Shown here piece by piece: positions 15,919 to 23,831 of a DNA stretch of 29,250 nucleotides. A program made the position numbers and the translations under genes. How positions within the stretch are numbered: position 1 is the stretch's first letter; each line of letters starts with the position of its first letter. Origin of the DNA: PGYR01 sp041595255 (lineage in GTDB: Bacteria; Bacteroidota; Ignavibacteria; Kapaibacteriales; UBA2268); the NCBI GenBank assembly GCA_041595255.1, contig JBFHKR010000018.1:1-29250 (forward strand). The letters run 5' to 3'. The notes under the pieces are model-generated. The model saw only the letters and a program-made list of their open reading frames with translations, had not been told where the DNA came from and searched no databases.

Positions 15919-16359
15919 TTATTGACTAAGAATTTGAGACTTTCTTAGATTGATTTCATTTACTAGACCGTCTATATCTAATGGTGAGATATTTAGTATG
16001 GTGTCATTTAAGAGTTTTATAGAAAGTATATCTTTCGAAAGTCCTAATACTCCCTTTCCGAATTCTTGCTTTTTCATTTCTTCTATTTCAGCTATATTTA
16101 TCTTTTGGTATCTAAAGTATGCCATTCTTGCTGTTAGAGTATTTTCATCTAAAATATAGTAAGTAAAATACCAACAAAGTACGACGTATGACCAAAATAT
16201 AATTGATATAGTTATCATTATAATCTGTGTGATTTTACTACTTGAGGGTGCTGTATCTAGAATAGATAAAATGGTAAATAAAGTAATTATAAGGGCTGGA
16301 CCAAGTGTTAGTACCATCCCAAACCAGTCTTTCTTAGTAATAAATTTTTTACTATTCAT
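15919..16359 (-). CDS. Small membrane protein with bacterial PH-like domain
   Basis: 146 residues. Two hydrophobic segments near 14-35 and 44-68 are followed by a soluble C-terminal part. This reads as a bacterial pleckstrin-homology-like domain (bPH_4/DUF1200 type): YYILDENTLTARMAYFRYQKINIAEIEEM, GLSKDILSIKL and LNISPLDIDGLVNEI. The family is widespread, usually membrane-anchored, and without known function. It starts 13 bases after the lytic transglycosylase stop, so the two are probably one transcript and both concern the envelope. Confidence 0.75.
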   Translation of the reverse strand: MNSKKFITKKDWFGMVLTLGPALIITLFTILSILDTAPSSSKITQIIMITISIIFWSYVVLCWYFTYYILDENTLTARMAYFRYQKINIAEIEEMKKQEFGKGVLGLSKDILSIKLLNDTILNISPLDIDGLVNEINLRKSQILSQ

Positions 16360-16372
16360 TTTTATAAGATTA

Positions 16373-17290
16373 TTAGGAAGCTATCAATTCAGATAACTTC
16401 AGAACTGCATCTACATAAGCATTACTGTGATTGTAGTGCCAAACAGCTTTTCGCTTTTTAGTCTCTGTTTTCCCCCATCCATTGGAACTAAGGTAATTAC
16501 CAACACTATAAATAGCATCTTCTTTATCGAACAGATTAACTATATTATCGCCATTGCCATCTACTGCCCAGCTTACATAACTCGATGGTAAAAATTGTGA
16601 CATCCCGAAGGCACCAGCCCAAGAACCTTGTATTTCAGTTATTGGTACAGGCGACAATTTATCGAGCTGCTCTAGTGCTACTAATTGCTCCATCGCCCAT
16701 TTAGTTTTATATTTTGCTCTATCTTTTAGTTTAGTTAGATATTTATTTAACTCTTCAGAGTCATTATTATAAGTTTCTTTCAAAGTTCTAGAGTTCATAT
16801 CTATAAATATACTTTGATCAGCAAGAGCAGTACTCAAAAATACACTTACTATATTATTGTTACCTAGATATCCGCCATGTCGCGTTTCTACATATAAAAT
16901 TGAAGTTATTACCTCTTTAGGTACTCCATATTTATCTTCTGCTGCTTGTAATATTTGCAAGTTTTCCGATAAAAATGTTTTGGATTTGCTGACAGCTCTT
17001 GAATTATAATGGCTACTATAATCTGCTGCTTTACCAGTACCTATAACGTTGATTTTAACGAAACCTTCGTCAAATTTCACATTTTTATCTTTAATCAAAT
17101 TATAAATAAAGGCAGAGTCAACACCTTGTTTGACTAGTTTTTCAGCAACTGGTTTGAATATCTCTTCACTTGACAATTCGTTATTTGAAGATGAGTACGA
17201 TATATGTACAGAACCGAGTATGAAAGCCGAGCAGAGTATTAGCCCAAACTTAAAACCAGAGATTGATTTATATGTAAGATTGAAATTCAT
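16373..17290 (-). CDS. MltB-like lytic murein transglycosylase
   Basis: Cleaves peptidoglycan between MurNAc and GlcNAc with 1,6-anhydro ring formation. 305 residues. A hydrophobic stretch at ~13-32 serves as signal peptide or anchor; it ends without a clear lipobox, although Cys20 lies within it. The SLT_2/MltB domain shows the catalytic glutamate Glu135 in ILYVETRHGGYLG, and GSWAGAFGMSQFLPSSY near 223-239. A calcium-loop-like DGNGDNIVNLFDKEDA follows at ~244-259, in the place of the EF-hand of E. coli MltB. AAGGA precedes the ATG. It is first of a two-gene unit with the PH-domain gene and separated from dnaA by a terminator. Confidence 0.92.
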   Translation of the reverse strand: MNFNLTYKSISGFKFGLILCSAFILGSVHISYSSSNNELSSEEIFKPVAEKLVKQGVDSAFIYNLIKDKNVKFDEGFVKINVIGTGKAADYSSHYNSRAVSKSKTFLSENLQILQAAEDKYGVPKEVITSILYVETRHGGYLGNNNIVSVFLSTALADQSIFIDMNSRTLKETYNNDSEELNKYLTKLKDRAKYKTKWAMEQLVALEQLDKLSPVPITEIQGSWAGAFGMSQFLPSSYVSWAVDGNGDNIVNLFDKEDAIYSVGNYLSSNGWGKTETKKRKAVWHYNHSNAYVDAVLKLSELIAS

Positions 17291-17392
17291 ATTTTTTCCT
17301 TTATGCTAAGGGAAATTTAAGAAATAAATTTGATTTATTGAAAATATATTTCCCACTACTTATATAAACACATTAACATGGTGTTTTGTTAC

Positions 17393-17424
17393 AAAAAAAA
17401 ACGTCTCAGAATCTGAGACGTTTT
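17393..17424 (-). terminator. Intrinsic terminator of dnaA
   Basis: A 12-base perfect stem (17398-17409 with 17413-17424) centred on ACGTCTCAG/CTGAGACGT has a three-base loop. Read on the minus strand it is followed by nine T. It lies 27 bases after the dnaA stop. Confidence 0.93.
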
Positions 17425-17450
17425 AATATTACTTTATGATAAACTTTAAA

Positions 17451-18929
17451 CTAGTGTTTTTTAACTTCACTAACTATTTTATCATAATCAGACTTGACTT
17501 TTTTATCTGTTTCTAAGTAGTTGTCTATTGCTCTACAAGAGTGAAGCACTGTTGAGTGATCGCGACCTCCAAAGTGTGCACCTATACTCTTAAGAGAAAG
17601 ATTTGTAAGCTTTTTGGATATCTGCATACACATCTGACGTGACAACGCTATCTCATGTTTTCTAGATTTTGATTCGATAGCTTCTATCGAAATATTATAA
17701 TAATTAGAAACAGTTTTCTTTATATCATCCATTGTGATTTCTCTGTTCTCTAATTTAGCTACACCAGCTACTACTTCTTTAGCTAACTCTAAGCTGATGT
17801 CTTTCTTATCTAAAGTAACTTTAGCTATCAACCCTATCAATGAGCCTTCTAATTCACGTACACTAGATGTAACGTTCTCAGCCATATATTCTAATACATC
17901 GTGTGGTAATTCAATACCTTCATTTAGTGATTTCTTCTGTAAAATAGCCATTCTTGTTTCCAGATCCGGCTTTTGTATATCAACAGATAAACCCCATTGG
18001 AATCTAGAAATTAGTCGTTCGTCCAATCCTACTAACTCTTTTGGTGATTTATCCGAAGCTAGAATAATTTGTTTACCGCTTTGGTGCAACGCATTAAATG
18101 TATGGAAGAAATTATCTTGTGTCTTTTCTTTACTGCTGAAAAACTGTATATCATCTACTATTAGTACATCAACGCTTCTATAGAAACTCACAAAATCGTT
18201 GACACTGTTATTTTGTATAGAAGTAATAAACTCCATAGTAAATCTATCACTCGAAGTATATCTAACCTTCATCTTAGGGTTTTTCTTTATTACTTCGTTG
18301 CCTATAGCTTGGATCAAGTGAGTTTTACCTAATCCAGTTTTACTATATATAAATAATGGGTTAAAACTTGTGCCACCTGGTTTTTTAGCTATAGCTTCTG
18401 CAGCTGAGAATGCAAGTTGATTATTGTCGCCAACCACAAAATTATCAAAATGATAACGAGGGTTTAGCCCAGTTGCAAACTCTTCTTTCTTATTCTGCTC
18501 AGCAAAATTAATAGCCCCTTGTGAACCTGAGTTATTTCTAAATGCTGGGACTCTAATCGTTCTACTTTCTAAAGTATCATCTGAGTCATTTTTTATTACC
18601 ACTTCGTATTGAAGATTGATTTTACTACCCATTACCCTTGTCAGTGAATTTCTCAATAGATCGTAGTAGTGTTCTTCGATCCACTCATAAAAAAACTGGC
18701 TAGGTGCTTGAACAATTAGGTTGTTTTCTTCAATTCTCAATGGAATAATAGGCTCGAACCATGAGCTAAACGCTTGTTCATTCAGATTGTCTTTTATGAT
18801 TTCTAGACATTCTTCCCATTTGATTTTCGCTTTTTCGTCTCTATTTGTTGGAGACTTTCTGTCTTTCGAAACGTCTTTCGCTGAATCCTTCTCAGGGAAC
18901 AATGCAAATTTGTCTTTTTGATTTGCCAC
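17451..18929 (-). CDS. dnaA: Chromosomal replication initiator DnaA, GTG start
   Basis: ATP-dependent initiator that binds DnaA boxes and melts oriC. 492 residues starting at GTG, with AGGT upstream and no earlier ATG. Domain I spans ~35-100 (WEECLEIIKDNLNEQAFSSWFEP). After a linker, the AAA+ core (~155-370) begins at LNPRYHFDNFVVG. Walker A is STKGLGKT-like: residues 196-203 read SKTGLGKT, so serine replaces the first glycine. Walker B is LIVDDIQFF (Asp259, Asp260), the arginine finger Arg309 (ISRFQWGL) and sensor 2 Arg358 (SSVRELEG). Domain IV (~400-492) has the DnaA-box-binding signature GGRDHSTVLHSC. The gene is not followed by dnaN or recF, which is usual in Bacteroidota. Expression is probably from a -7 box at 18992-18999. 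Confidence 0.98.
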   Translation of the reverse strand: MANQKDKFALFPEKDSAKDVSKDRKSPTNRDEKAKIKWEECLEIIKDNLNEQAFSSWFEPIIPLRIEENNLIVQAPSQFFYEWIEEHYYDLLRNSLTRVMGSKINLQYEVVIKNDSDDTLESRTIRVPAFRNNSGSQGAINFAEQNKKEEFATGLNPRYHFDNFVVGDNNQLAFSAAEAIAKKPGGTSFNPLFIYSKTGLGKTHLIQAIGNEVIKKNPKMKVRYTSSDRFTMEFITSIQNNSVNDFVSFYRSVDVLIVDDIQFFSSKEKTQDNFFHTFNALHQSGKQIILASDKSPKELVGLDERLISRFQWGLSVDIQKPDLETRMAILQKKSLNEGIELPHDVLEYMAENVTSSVRELEGSLIGLIAKVTLDKKDISLELAKEVVAGVAKLENREITMDDIKKTVSNYYNISIEAIESKSRKHEIALSRQMCMQISKKLTNLSLKSIGAHFGGRDHSTVLHSCRAIDNYLETDKKVKSDYDKIVSEVKKH

Positions 18930-18991
18930 GTATATACCTGCTTCGCTTTTTAGTTGAATTAATTATTTTATTTCGTATCTTTCCTGTTATT

Positions 18992-18999
18992 CAAAAATA
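18992..18999 (-). promoter_or_regulatory. -7 element for dnaA
   Basis: Minus-strand TATTTTTG matches TAnnTTTG exactly, 63 bases before the GTG start, and is the same octamer as in the miaB promoter. No TTTG is found 19-21 bases further upstream. Confidence 0.4.
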
Positions 19000-19261
19000 G
19001 ATATTTGGGGAAAAATAATATCTGATTTGAATTATGACCACATTTCCAATTTTGTGATTTTTTACATTAAAGGCAAGGAATTTATTTTCATTTTTTTTTG
19101 ATTTTTACTTGCATTTTTCAAAGGTTAAAAAATTCAATTAGTTATGAGTGTAAACAATAGAAACACTCTACTATAATCACTTATTCGCAGTAAGCACAAT
19201 AAAAACAATAAGATACGGGCGTATCACATAAGCTGTAAAATTAATCAATTTTCCCTAAGTG

Positions 19262-19308
19262 TGTTGATAAATAGGGGGAAGTAATTTTCAACATCAAAGT
19301 TTTCCACA
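19262..19308. other. Cluster of three DnaA-box-like sites
   Basis: 19300-19308 TTTTCCACA fits the relaxed box TTWTNCACA fully. 19285-19293 TTTTCAACA and minus-strand 19262-19270 TTATCAACA each differ at one base. A weaker site lies at 19348-19356 on the minus strand. Confidence 0.5.
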
Positions 19309-19388
19309 AGTCTGTAACAAGATTTGTTTTATAAATCTTTTGTAGATTGTGAAACTTTTTTGCCACTTAATTTGTCTATTGCTACATA

Positions 19389-21761
19389 ATGAAAACTAAA
19401 ATACTATATATAATACTACTTTTCATTCCATTTCTTGCTCAATCACAATGGCTAAATAAATGGGAGAAGGTTAATATAGCTGGTAGATATTCACAAGAAG
19501 CTTATTTAGATGTTTACTTTTTACCTAGTAATAGAAACTTAGGTTGGATTTGTGGTTTCAATAGTCAAGTATCTTTTACTACAGACGGTGGAGATAACTG
19601 GGAAACAGTTAGAGTTGATCCTAATAAAGACATACAGTTGGAAAGTATTCACTTTACTTCTCCCAATATTGGTTATACTTCTGGTGATGATTCCGACAAT
19701 AATGTAGCAGGATCTATCTATAAATCTACAGATGGTGGTCGCTCTTGGTCCAACATATCTCCTATCTCTAGACAGCAATATTCTATGTGGGGCTGCTATT
19801 TTTATGATGATAATAATGGGATAGCAGTAGCTTCATCAGGAATCACTGGTTGCGAAATTCAAGTCTTCTTCAAGACTACGAATGGAGGTCAGAGTTGGAC
19901 TCAAAGACGTTATGAAATAAGAACGGGGACAAAGCTCTCTGATGTTCGTATAGACGGTGCTACTGGATATGGTCAAGCTATTTCATCTGGATATATATGG
20001 GAAACAACTGACTATGGAGATAATTGGAATATAGAATTTACAACTGGTCCTATAGATTGGGCAGAAGAGTTATCTTACCAAGATTCCTCATTTATTATAC
20101 CAATAGCTGAAGGTTGCCAAGGTGACTTCTTAGGTTATGGAGGTATGCTATTTACTACTGATAAAGGAAAGACCATTCAGAGGAAAATCCTCGAAAATAC
20201 TATAAATATGTACGGATCATTTCTTGTAAATAAAACTTCAGGTTGGGCTTGTGGATTTGAAAAGTCTGTTTACTTTACTTGTGATGCTGGTAATAATTGG
20301 GAAAATCTAAACTGTGGCATAGAAGGAGATTTGGACGATATATTCTTTATTGATGACACAACTGGATGGGTAGTAGGGGATGATGTTTTTCGTACTCGCA
20401 ATGTAACTGAGGTTAATAAAGTGGTATCGAGAGATACTGTATATATATGTAGAGGAGATATAGCTGAATTGAAAATACAGCCACCAGACCATTTACCTAA
20501 AACTGTTTGGACTAATTGTGGAAGAGGGAACTCCTACTACACAGGTGATGATGGAGATTATCGCGCTTTTGCGTACGCAAGTCCTTGCGATACAGCGTTT
20601 ATATATGATTTTAAAGTTATGTATTATCCAGATTATATTCCTGAAATCCAATCTAGTAATTCTAATAATCTTTGTGTGGGAGATACAATTAGGTTAACTG
20701 TTGATACATTGTACCAAAGCTATCTTTGGAATACTGGTGATACAACATCATACTTAGATGTATATGAAACTGGTGACTACATAGTTCAGACTACAAGCCC
20801 AGACGGATGTTTGAAATTTGATACTATAAATGTTGTATTTAATCCTCTACCGACTCCCAATATATTACCATTAACTAAAAATAACTTTTGTATAGGTGAC
20901 TCTATACTGTTACAATCTGAGTTTGAACATTACAGATACAAGTGGTATAACAATTCGAATGAATTAATCTCAGTTAATAAATCTATATTTGTGAAAGATA
21001 GTGGGAATTATGTTTTAATAGCTGAATCTGAGTTTGGATGTATTGATACGTCGGCATCTTTTTTCGTTTCTGTAAAAATAGATTCTAATAGACTTTCTGT
21101 TGACTACAGTATTTCTGAACCTTTTAGATTTGATACTCTTACACTTGGCAATAAAATATGCCAAAAAGTTAGTATAACCAATAAATCAAATATTGATTAC
21201 CAAGTTCAACTGATAAAACTGAAAGATAAGTACTACTTTGCCGCTCCGCCAAGTGATTTGCCAAGACTAGCCCCTTACGAGACTGCCGAATTTCTTATTT
21301 GTTTCAACGGTGATTCGACAGGTAATTTCGAAGATATAGTAGAAATACCTGATGTCTGTTCGCCTCACTTTTTCAAAATAGAAGGAGTAGTTGAACCGTT
21401 TAATTTTGAAGCAATTTCCAAATGTGATGTTCCTTGGAGATTCACATCAATCAGATTAGACAAAAAACATATTTTTGAGAGTTCAGCGCCATATCCGAAC
21501 CCAAGTAATAGTTTGTTAGCCATAAGCTATATGGAGTTTACACCAGAAGACAATGTAAATGTTAACGTGTCTCTATATGATAGTAAAGGGATAAAACTAG
21601 GTGAACTCGAACGAAGAATTGCCGATATTGAGTATTATTCTAATGGAAAGATTGAAAGGGGAGAGTATATAGCAGAAATGGATTTGCCAACGGGTATTTA
21701 TTTTATAGTGATAGAAGGAAATGATATTACTGAATCAAAACCTATTGTTATAACTCGCTAA
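19389..21761 (+). CDS. Large T9SS-exported protein with BNR, Ig-like and ASH-like domains
   Basis: 790 residues, predicted cell-surface or secreted; function unknown. The signal peptide is residues 1-19 (cut near AQS-Q). A BNR/Ycf48-type propeller follows, with Asp-box-like turns TDGGDNW (65-71), TDGGRSW (114-120), TNGGQSW (164-170), TDYGDNW (207-213) and CDAGNNW (298-304). Two Ig/PKD-like modules, each opening with a C-x-GD motif, are near 418-485 (LCVGDTIRLTVDTLYQSYLW) and 500-562 (CIGDSILLQSEFEHYRYKW). An ASH/HYDIN-like beta domain lies near 565-670. The C-terminal ~90 residues are a T9SS type A sorting domain (PYPNPSNSLLAISY, LYDSKGIKLGEL, LPTGIYFIVIEG). The GT4 gene starts 17 bases after it, so they may be cotranscribed. 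Confidence 0.9.
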   Translation: MKTKILYIILLFIPFLAQSQWLNKWEKVNIAGRYSQEAYLDVYFLPSNRNLGWICGFNSQVSFTTDGGDNWETVRVDPNKDIQLESIHFTSPNIGYTSGDDSDNNVAGSIYKSTDGGRSWSNISPISRQQYSMWGCYFYDDNNGIAVASSGITGCEIQVFFKTTNGGQSWTQRRYEIRTGTKLSDVRIDGATGYGQAISSGYIWETTDYGDNWNIEFTTGPIDWAEELSYQDSSFIIPIAEGCQGDFLGYGGMLFTTDKGKTIQRKILENTINMYGSFLVNKTSGWACGFEKSVYFTCDAGNNWENLNCGIEGDLDDIFFIDDTTGWVVGDDVFRTRNVTEVNKVVSRDTVYICRGDIAELKIQPPDHLPKTVWTNCGRGNSYYTGDDGDYRAFAYASPCDTAFIYDFKVMYYPDYIPEIQSSNSNNLCVGDTIRLTVDTLYQSYLWNTGDTTSYLDVYETGDYIVQTTSPDGCLKFDTINVVFNPLPTPNILPLTKNNFCIGDSILLQSEFEHYRYKWYNNSNELISVNKSIFVKDSGNYVLIAESEFGCIDTSASFFVSVKIDSNRLSVDYSISEPFRFDTLTLGNKICQKVSITNKSNIDYQVQLIKLKDKYYFAAPPSDLPRLAPYETAEFLICFNGDSTGNFEDIVEIPDVCSPHFFKIEGVVEPFNFEAISKCDVPWRFTSIRLDKKHIFESSAPYPNPSNSLLAISYMEFTPEDNVNVNVSLYDSKGIKLGELERRIADIEYYSNGKIERGEYIAEMDLPTGIYFIVIEGNDITESKPIVITR

Positions 21762-21778
21762 GTAGTTAAATTTGTTTG

Positions 21779-22891
21779 ATGAAAAATGACTATGATGTAA
21801 TAATAATATGTTTTGCTAATCCTATACATGATGCTAGGACTATAAACCTTGTTAAAACATTAATCAAATATAAGAGGAAGGTAGCTCTTATTACTCCTGA
21901 TTATAGTTTAGTTCCTAACTATATTGAAAAAGTAAATTATCACTCTTGTAAAATAAACCTAAAGCAAAAAGTTAGGTATGCTCAAAAGGAATTTACAAAA
22001 AGTATAAAGAAGCTTAAGTTATCCGGAAAATTCGTTCACGCAGGTGATTTCTATTCATTATCTGCTGCTAAGCATATAAAAACTAAGACTAAAGCACGAC
22101 TCATCTATGATTCGCGAGAAATATACTCACAACTGAACTCTCTCAAAGATAGACCATTTGCTAGAAAAGTGCTTGAATTTAGAGAAAAGTACTTGATTAC
22201 TTATGTAGATAAGATTATCGTAACTGCTGAAGTGGACGCTACTTATTTGAAAAAATTATTTATGCATACTCTTCCTTATCACATAATTAAAAATCTACCA
22301 CCTAAGCATGAACTTTTGGAGAGCAATTACCTTAGAGATAAATACAAAATCAACTCTGATAAAATTATCCTTCTCTACCAAGGTTGGATTTTAGAAGGGC
22401 GTGGTTTGGATACAGTTGTTACTGCTATGAAAAGTGTAGATAATGCTGTGCTTATTATAATAGGAGATGGTGAATATATAGGGCACTTGAATGAACTTGT
22501 AAAAGCCAATAACTTAGATTCTAAGGTCATATTCACTGGCCTAATTCCTTATGAAGAATTAAGCAATGCTACAATGTCTGCAGATATTGGACTAGTTTTA
22601 TTCGAAGATACTAGTATCTCTTATCAAAATGCCTTACCTAATAAGCTATTCGAATTTATTCAATCGGCTTTACCAGTAATCACTTCCTCACAGAAGTCGA
22701 TGAGAGAAGTAGTTGAAAGTGAAGATATTGGTATAGTTATAGAAAAAGTGAATACTAATGAACTTATTTCGGCAATTCAGAAATTATCGGACTGCAAAAT
22801 TCGAGAAAAATATAAGGAGAAAGCTTTGAAAATAAGAGAAAAGTACACTTATGAGACACAAGAAATAGAAATCCTAAAGGTATATAGTTGA
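21779..22891 (+). CDS. GT4-like (GT-B fold) glycosyltransferase
   Basis: 370 residues. It transfers a sugar from an activated donor to an unknown acceptor. A TTG lies directly before the ATG at 21779; I use the ATG. The N-terminal half opens with DVIIICFANPIHDARTINL, has HAGDFYSLSAAKHIK near 92-106, and the GT-B acceptor-side fold. The C-terminal half begins with LLYQGWILEGRGLDTVVTAM near 202-221, followed by LIIIGDGEY, KVIFTGLIPYEEL and ALPNKLFEFIQSALPVITS, matching family 4 donor-binding motifs. There is no signal peptide or membrane segment. Its TGA overlaps the TTG start of the EamA gene, so the two are translationally coupled. Polysaccharide or surface glycan assembly is likely, but no other glycan genes are nearby. 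Confidence 0.88.
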   Translation: MKNDYDVIIICFANPIHDARTINLVKTLIKYKRKVALITPDYSLVPNYIEKVNYHSCKINLKQKVRYAQKEFTKSIKKLKLSGKFVHAGDFYSLSAAKHIKTKTKARLIYDSREIYSQLNSLKDRPFARKVLEFREKYLITYVDKIIVTAEVDATYLKKLFMHTLPYHIIKNLPPKHELLESNYLRDKYKINSDKIILLYQGWILEGRGLDTVVTAMKSVDNAVLIIIGDGEYIGHLNELVKANNLDSKVIFTGLIPYEELSNATMSADIGLVLFEDTSISYQNALPNKLFEFIQSALPVITSSQKSMREVVESEDIGIVIEKVNTNELISAIQKLSDCKIREKYKEKALKIREKYTYETQEIEILKVYS

Positions 22892-23748
22892 TCTATCTAC
22901 TTTTACTTTTACAACAATTAATCGCCTCAGGAACACATATTGTTGCTAAAACTTTAACAGCTGAAATCCCAGCTCCAGTTGCATTATTTTATAGAGCTTT
23001 ATTAGTTTCGACACTTTACACGTTAGTACTTCTATTTAAACTAGATATATTCAAGAAAGTAAAACCAAGAGATTGGTTAAGATTCGTATTAATTGGTATG
23101 CTCAATATACCTATTAATCAATTTTTATTCTTAAGTTCACTAGAGTTGACTCAAGCTCCAAATGTTGCTTTTGCTTATTCTCTTGTACCAGCTTTCGTTC
23201 TTATTATTTCAGTATCATTTTTCAAAGAAAGGACAACGAAGCTAAAGTTGTTAGGAATTGTAATTGCCGTTATTGGTACTATCCTTTTGCTTTTAAATAA
23301 AGGTTTTGATATTAATAATTTATCAACCAAGGGCGATATCTTAGCGTTAATTGCCTCCTTGTCTTGGGCATTCTATACTATATTGGGTAAGCAATTAGCC
23401 GAAAAGTATGGCGCTATATTTACAACTGGTATAGCTATGGTATTCGGTCTTATTTTATATTTACCAGTGTTCCATTTCCATCCAGTTTCATATTCTTTAT
23501 CTGATATTTCAACAAAAAACTGGTTACAGATATTTTATATTGGTGCTATTACTTCAGGCGTAGGTTATACTCTATGGTACTATGCTCTTCAGAAAATAGA
23601 AGCTTCTAAAGTATCTGTATTCAATAATATACAGCCAGTATTGACAACAATTTTAGCTTATTTTATACTAGATAATGCAATTAATGCTAACTTTGTAGTT
23701 GCTGGTGTGTTAATAATTGCGGGAGTTATAATCACTCAACGTGGTTAG
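22888..23748 (+). CDS. EamA/DMT family membrane transporter, TTG start
   Basis: 286 residues with about ten hydrophobic helices arranged as two EamA repeats: residues ~3-133 (LIASGTHIVAKTL, ALFYRALLVSTLY, ending GIVIAVIGTILLL) and ~150-285 (GDILALIASLSWAFYTILGKQLA, ending VAGVLIIAGVIIT). DMT transporters move metabolites such as amino acids, nucleotides or undecaprenyl-linked sugars. I start at TTG 22888, overlapping the TGA of the glycosyltransferase, because no ATG or GTG occurs before the first helix and starting later would delete it. Pairing with a glycosyltransferase hints at export of a glycan precursor, but this is inference. Confidence 0.88.
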   Translation: MIYLLLLLQQLIASGTHIVAKTLTAEIPAPVALFYRALLVSTLYTLVLLFKLDIFKKVKPRDWLRFVLIGMLNIPINQFLFLSSLELTQAPNVAFAYSLVPAFVLIISVSFFKERTTKLKLLGIVIAVIGTILLLLNKGFDINNLSTKGDILALIASLSWAFYTILGKQLAEKYGAIFTTGIAMVFGLILYLPVFHFHPVSYSLSDISTKNWLQIFYIGAITSGVGYTLWYYALQKIEASKVSVFNNIQPVLTTILAYFILDNAINANFVVAGVLIIAGVIITQRG

Positions 23749-23831
23749 TGTAACTTTTTACCTGTTTTATTGTAATTACAAATAGAAAACGACAAAAAAC
23801 AATTTAATTATTTTATATTTAGAGGATTAGA

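Larger units (their letters stand above)
18930..19388. other. Candidate replication origin, 459-base AT-rich gap beside dnaA
   Basis: The largest gene-free gap in the window lies between divergent dnaA and the T9SS gene at 19389. It holds long A/T tracts (19075-19140) that could be an unwinding element, and three DnaA-box-like sites within 47 bases (19262-19308). A six-base palindrome GATACG/CGTATC lies at 19212-19225. All genes to the right run rightward and the five to the left run leftward, as expected around an origin. In Bacteroidota oriC is not always next to dnaA, so this is a proposal. Confidence 0.5.

Noticed and set aside
17734..18183. A 149-codon open frame on the plus strand.
   Set aside because: It lies fully antisense to the AAA+ core of dnaA, which is certain; it has no recognisable motif.
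23770..23781. A perfect 12-base palindrome TTGTAATTACAA before the M16 peptidase gene.
   Set aside because: It is A/T-rich and short, so chance is likely in this composition; it has no second copy nearby.
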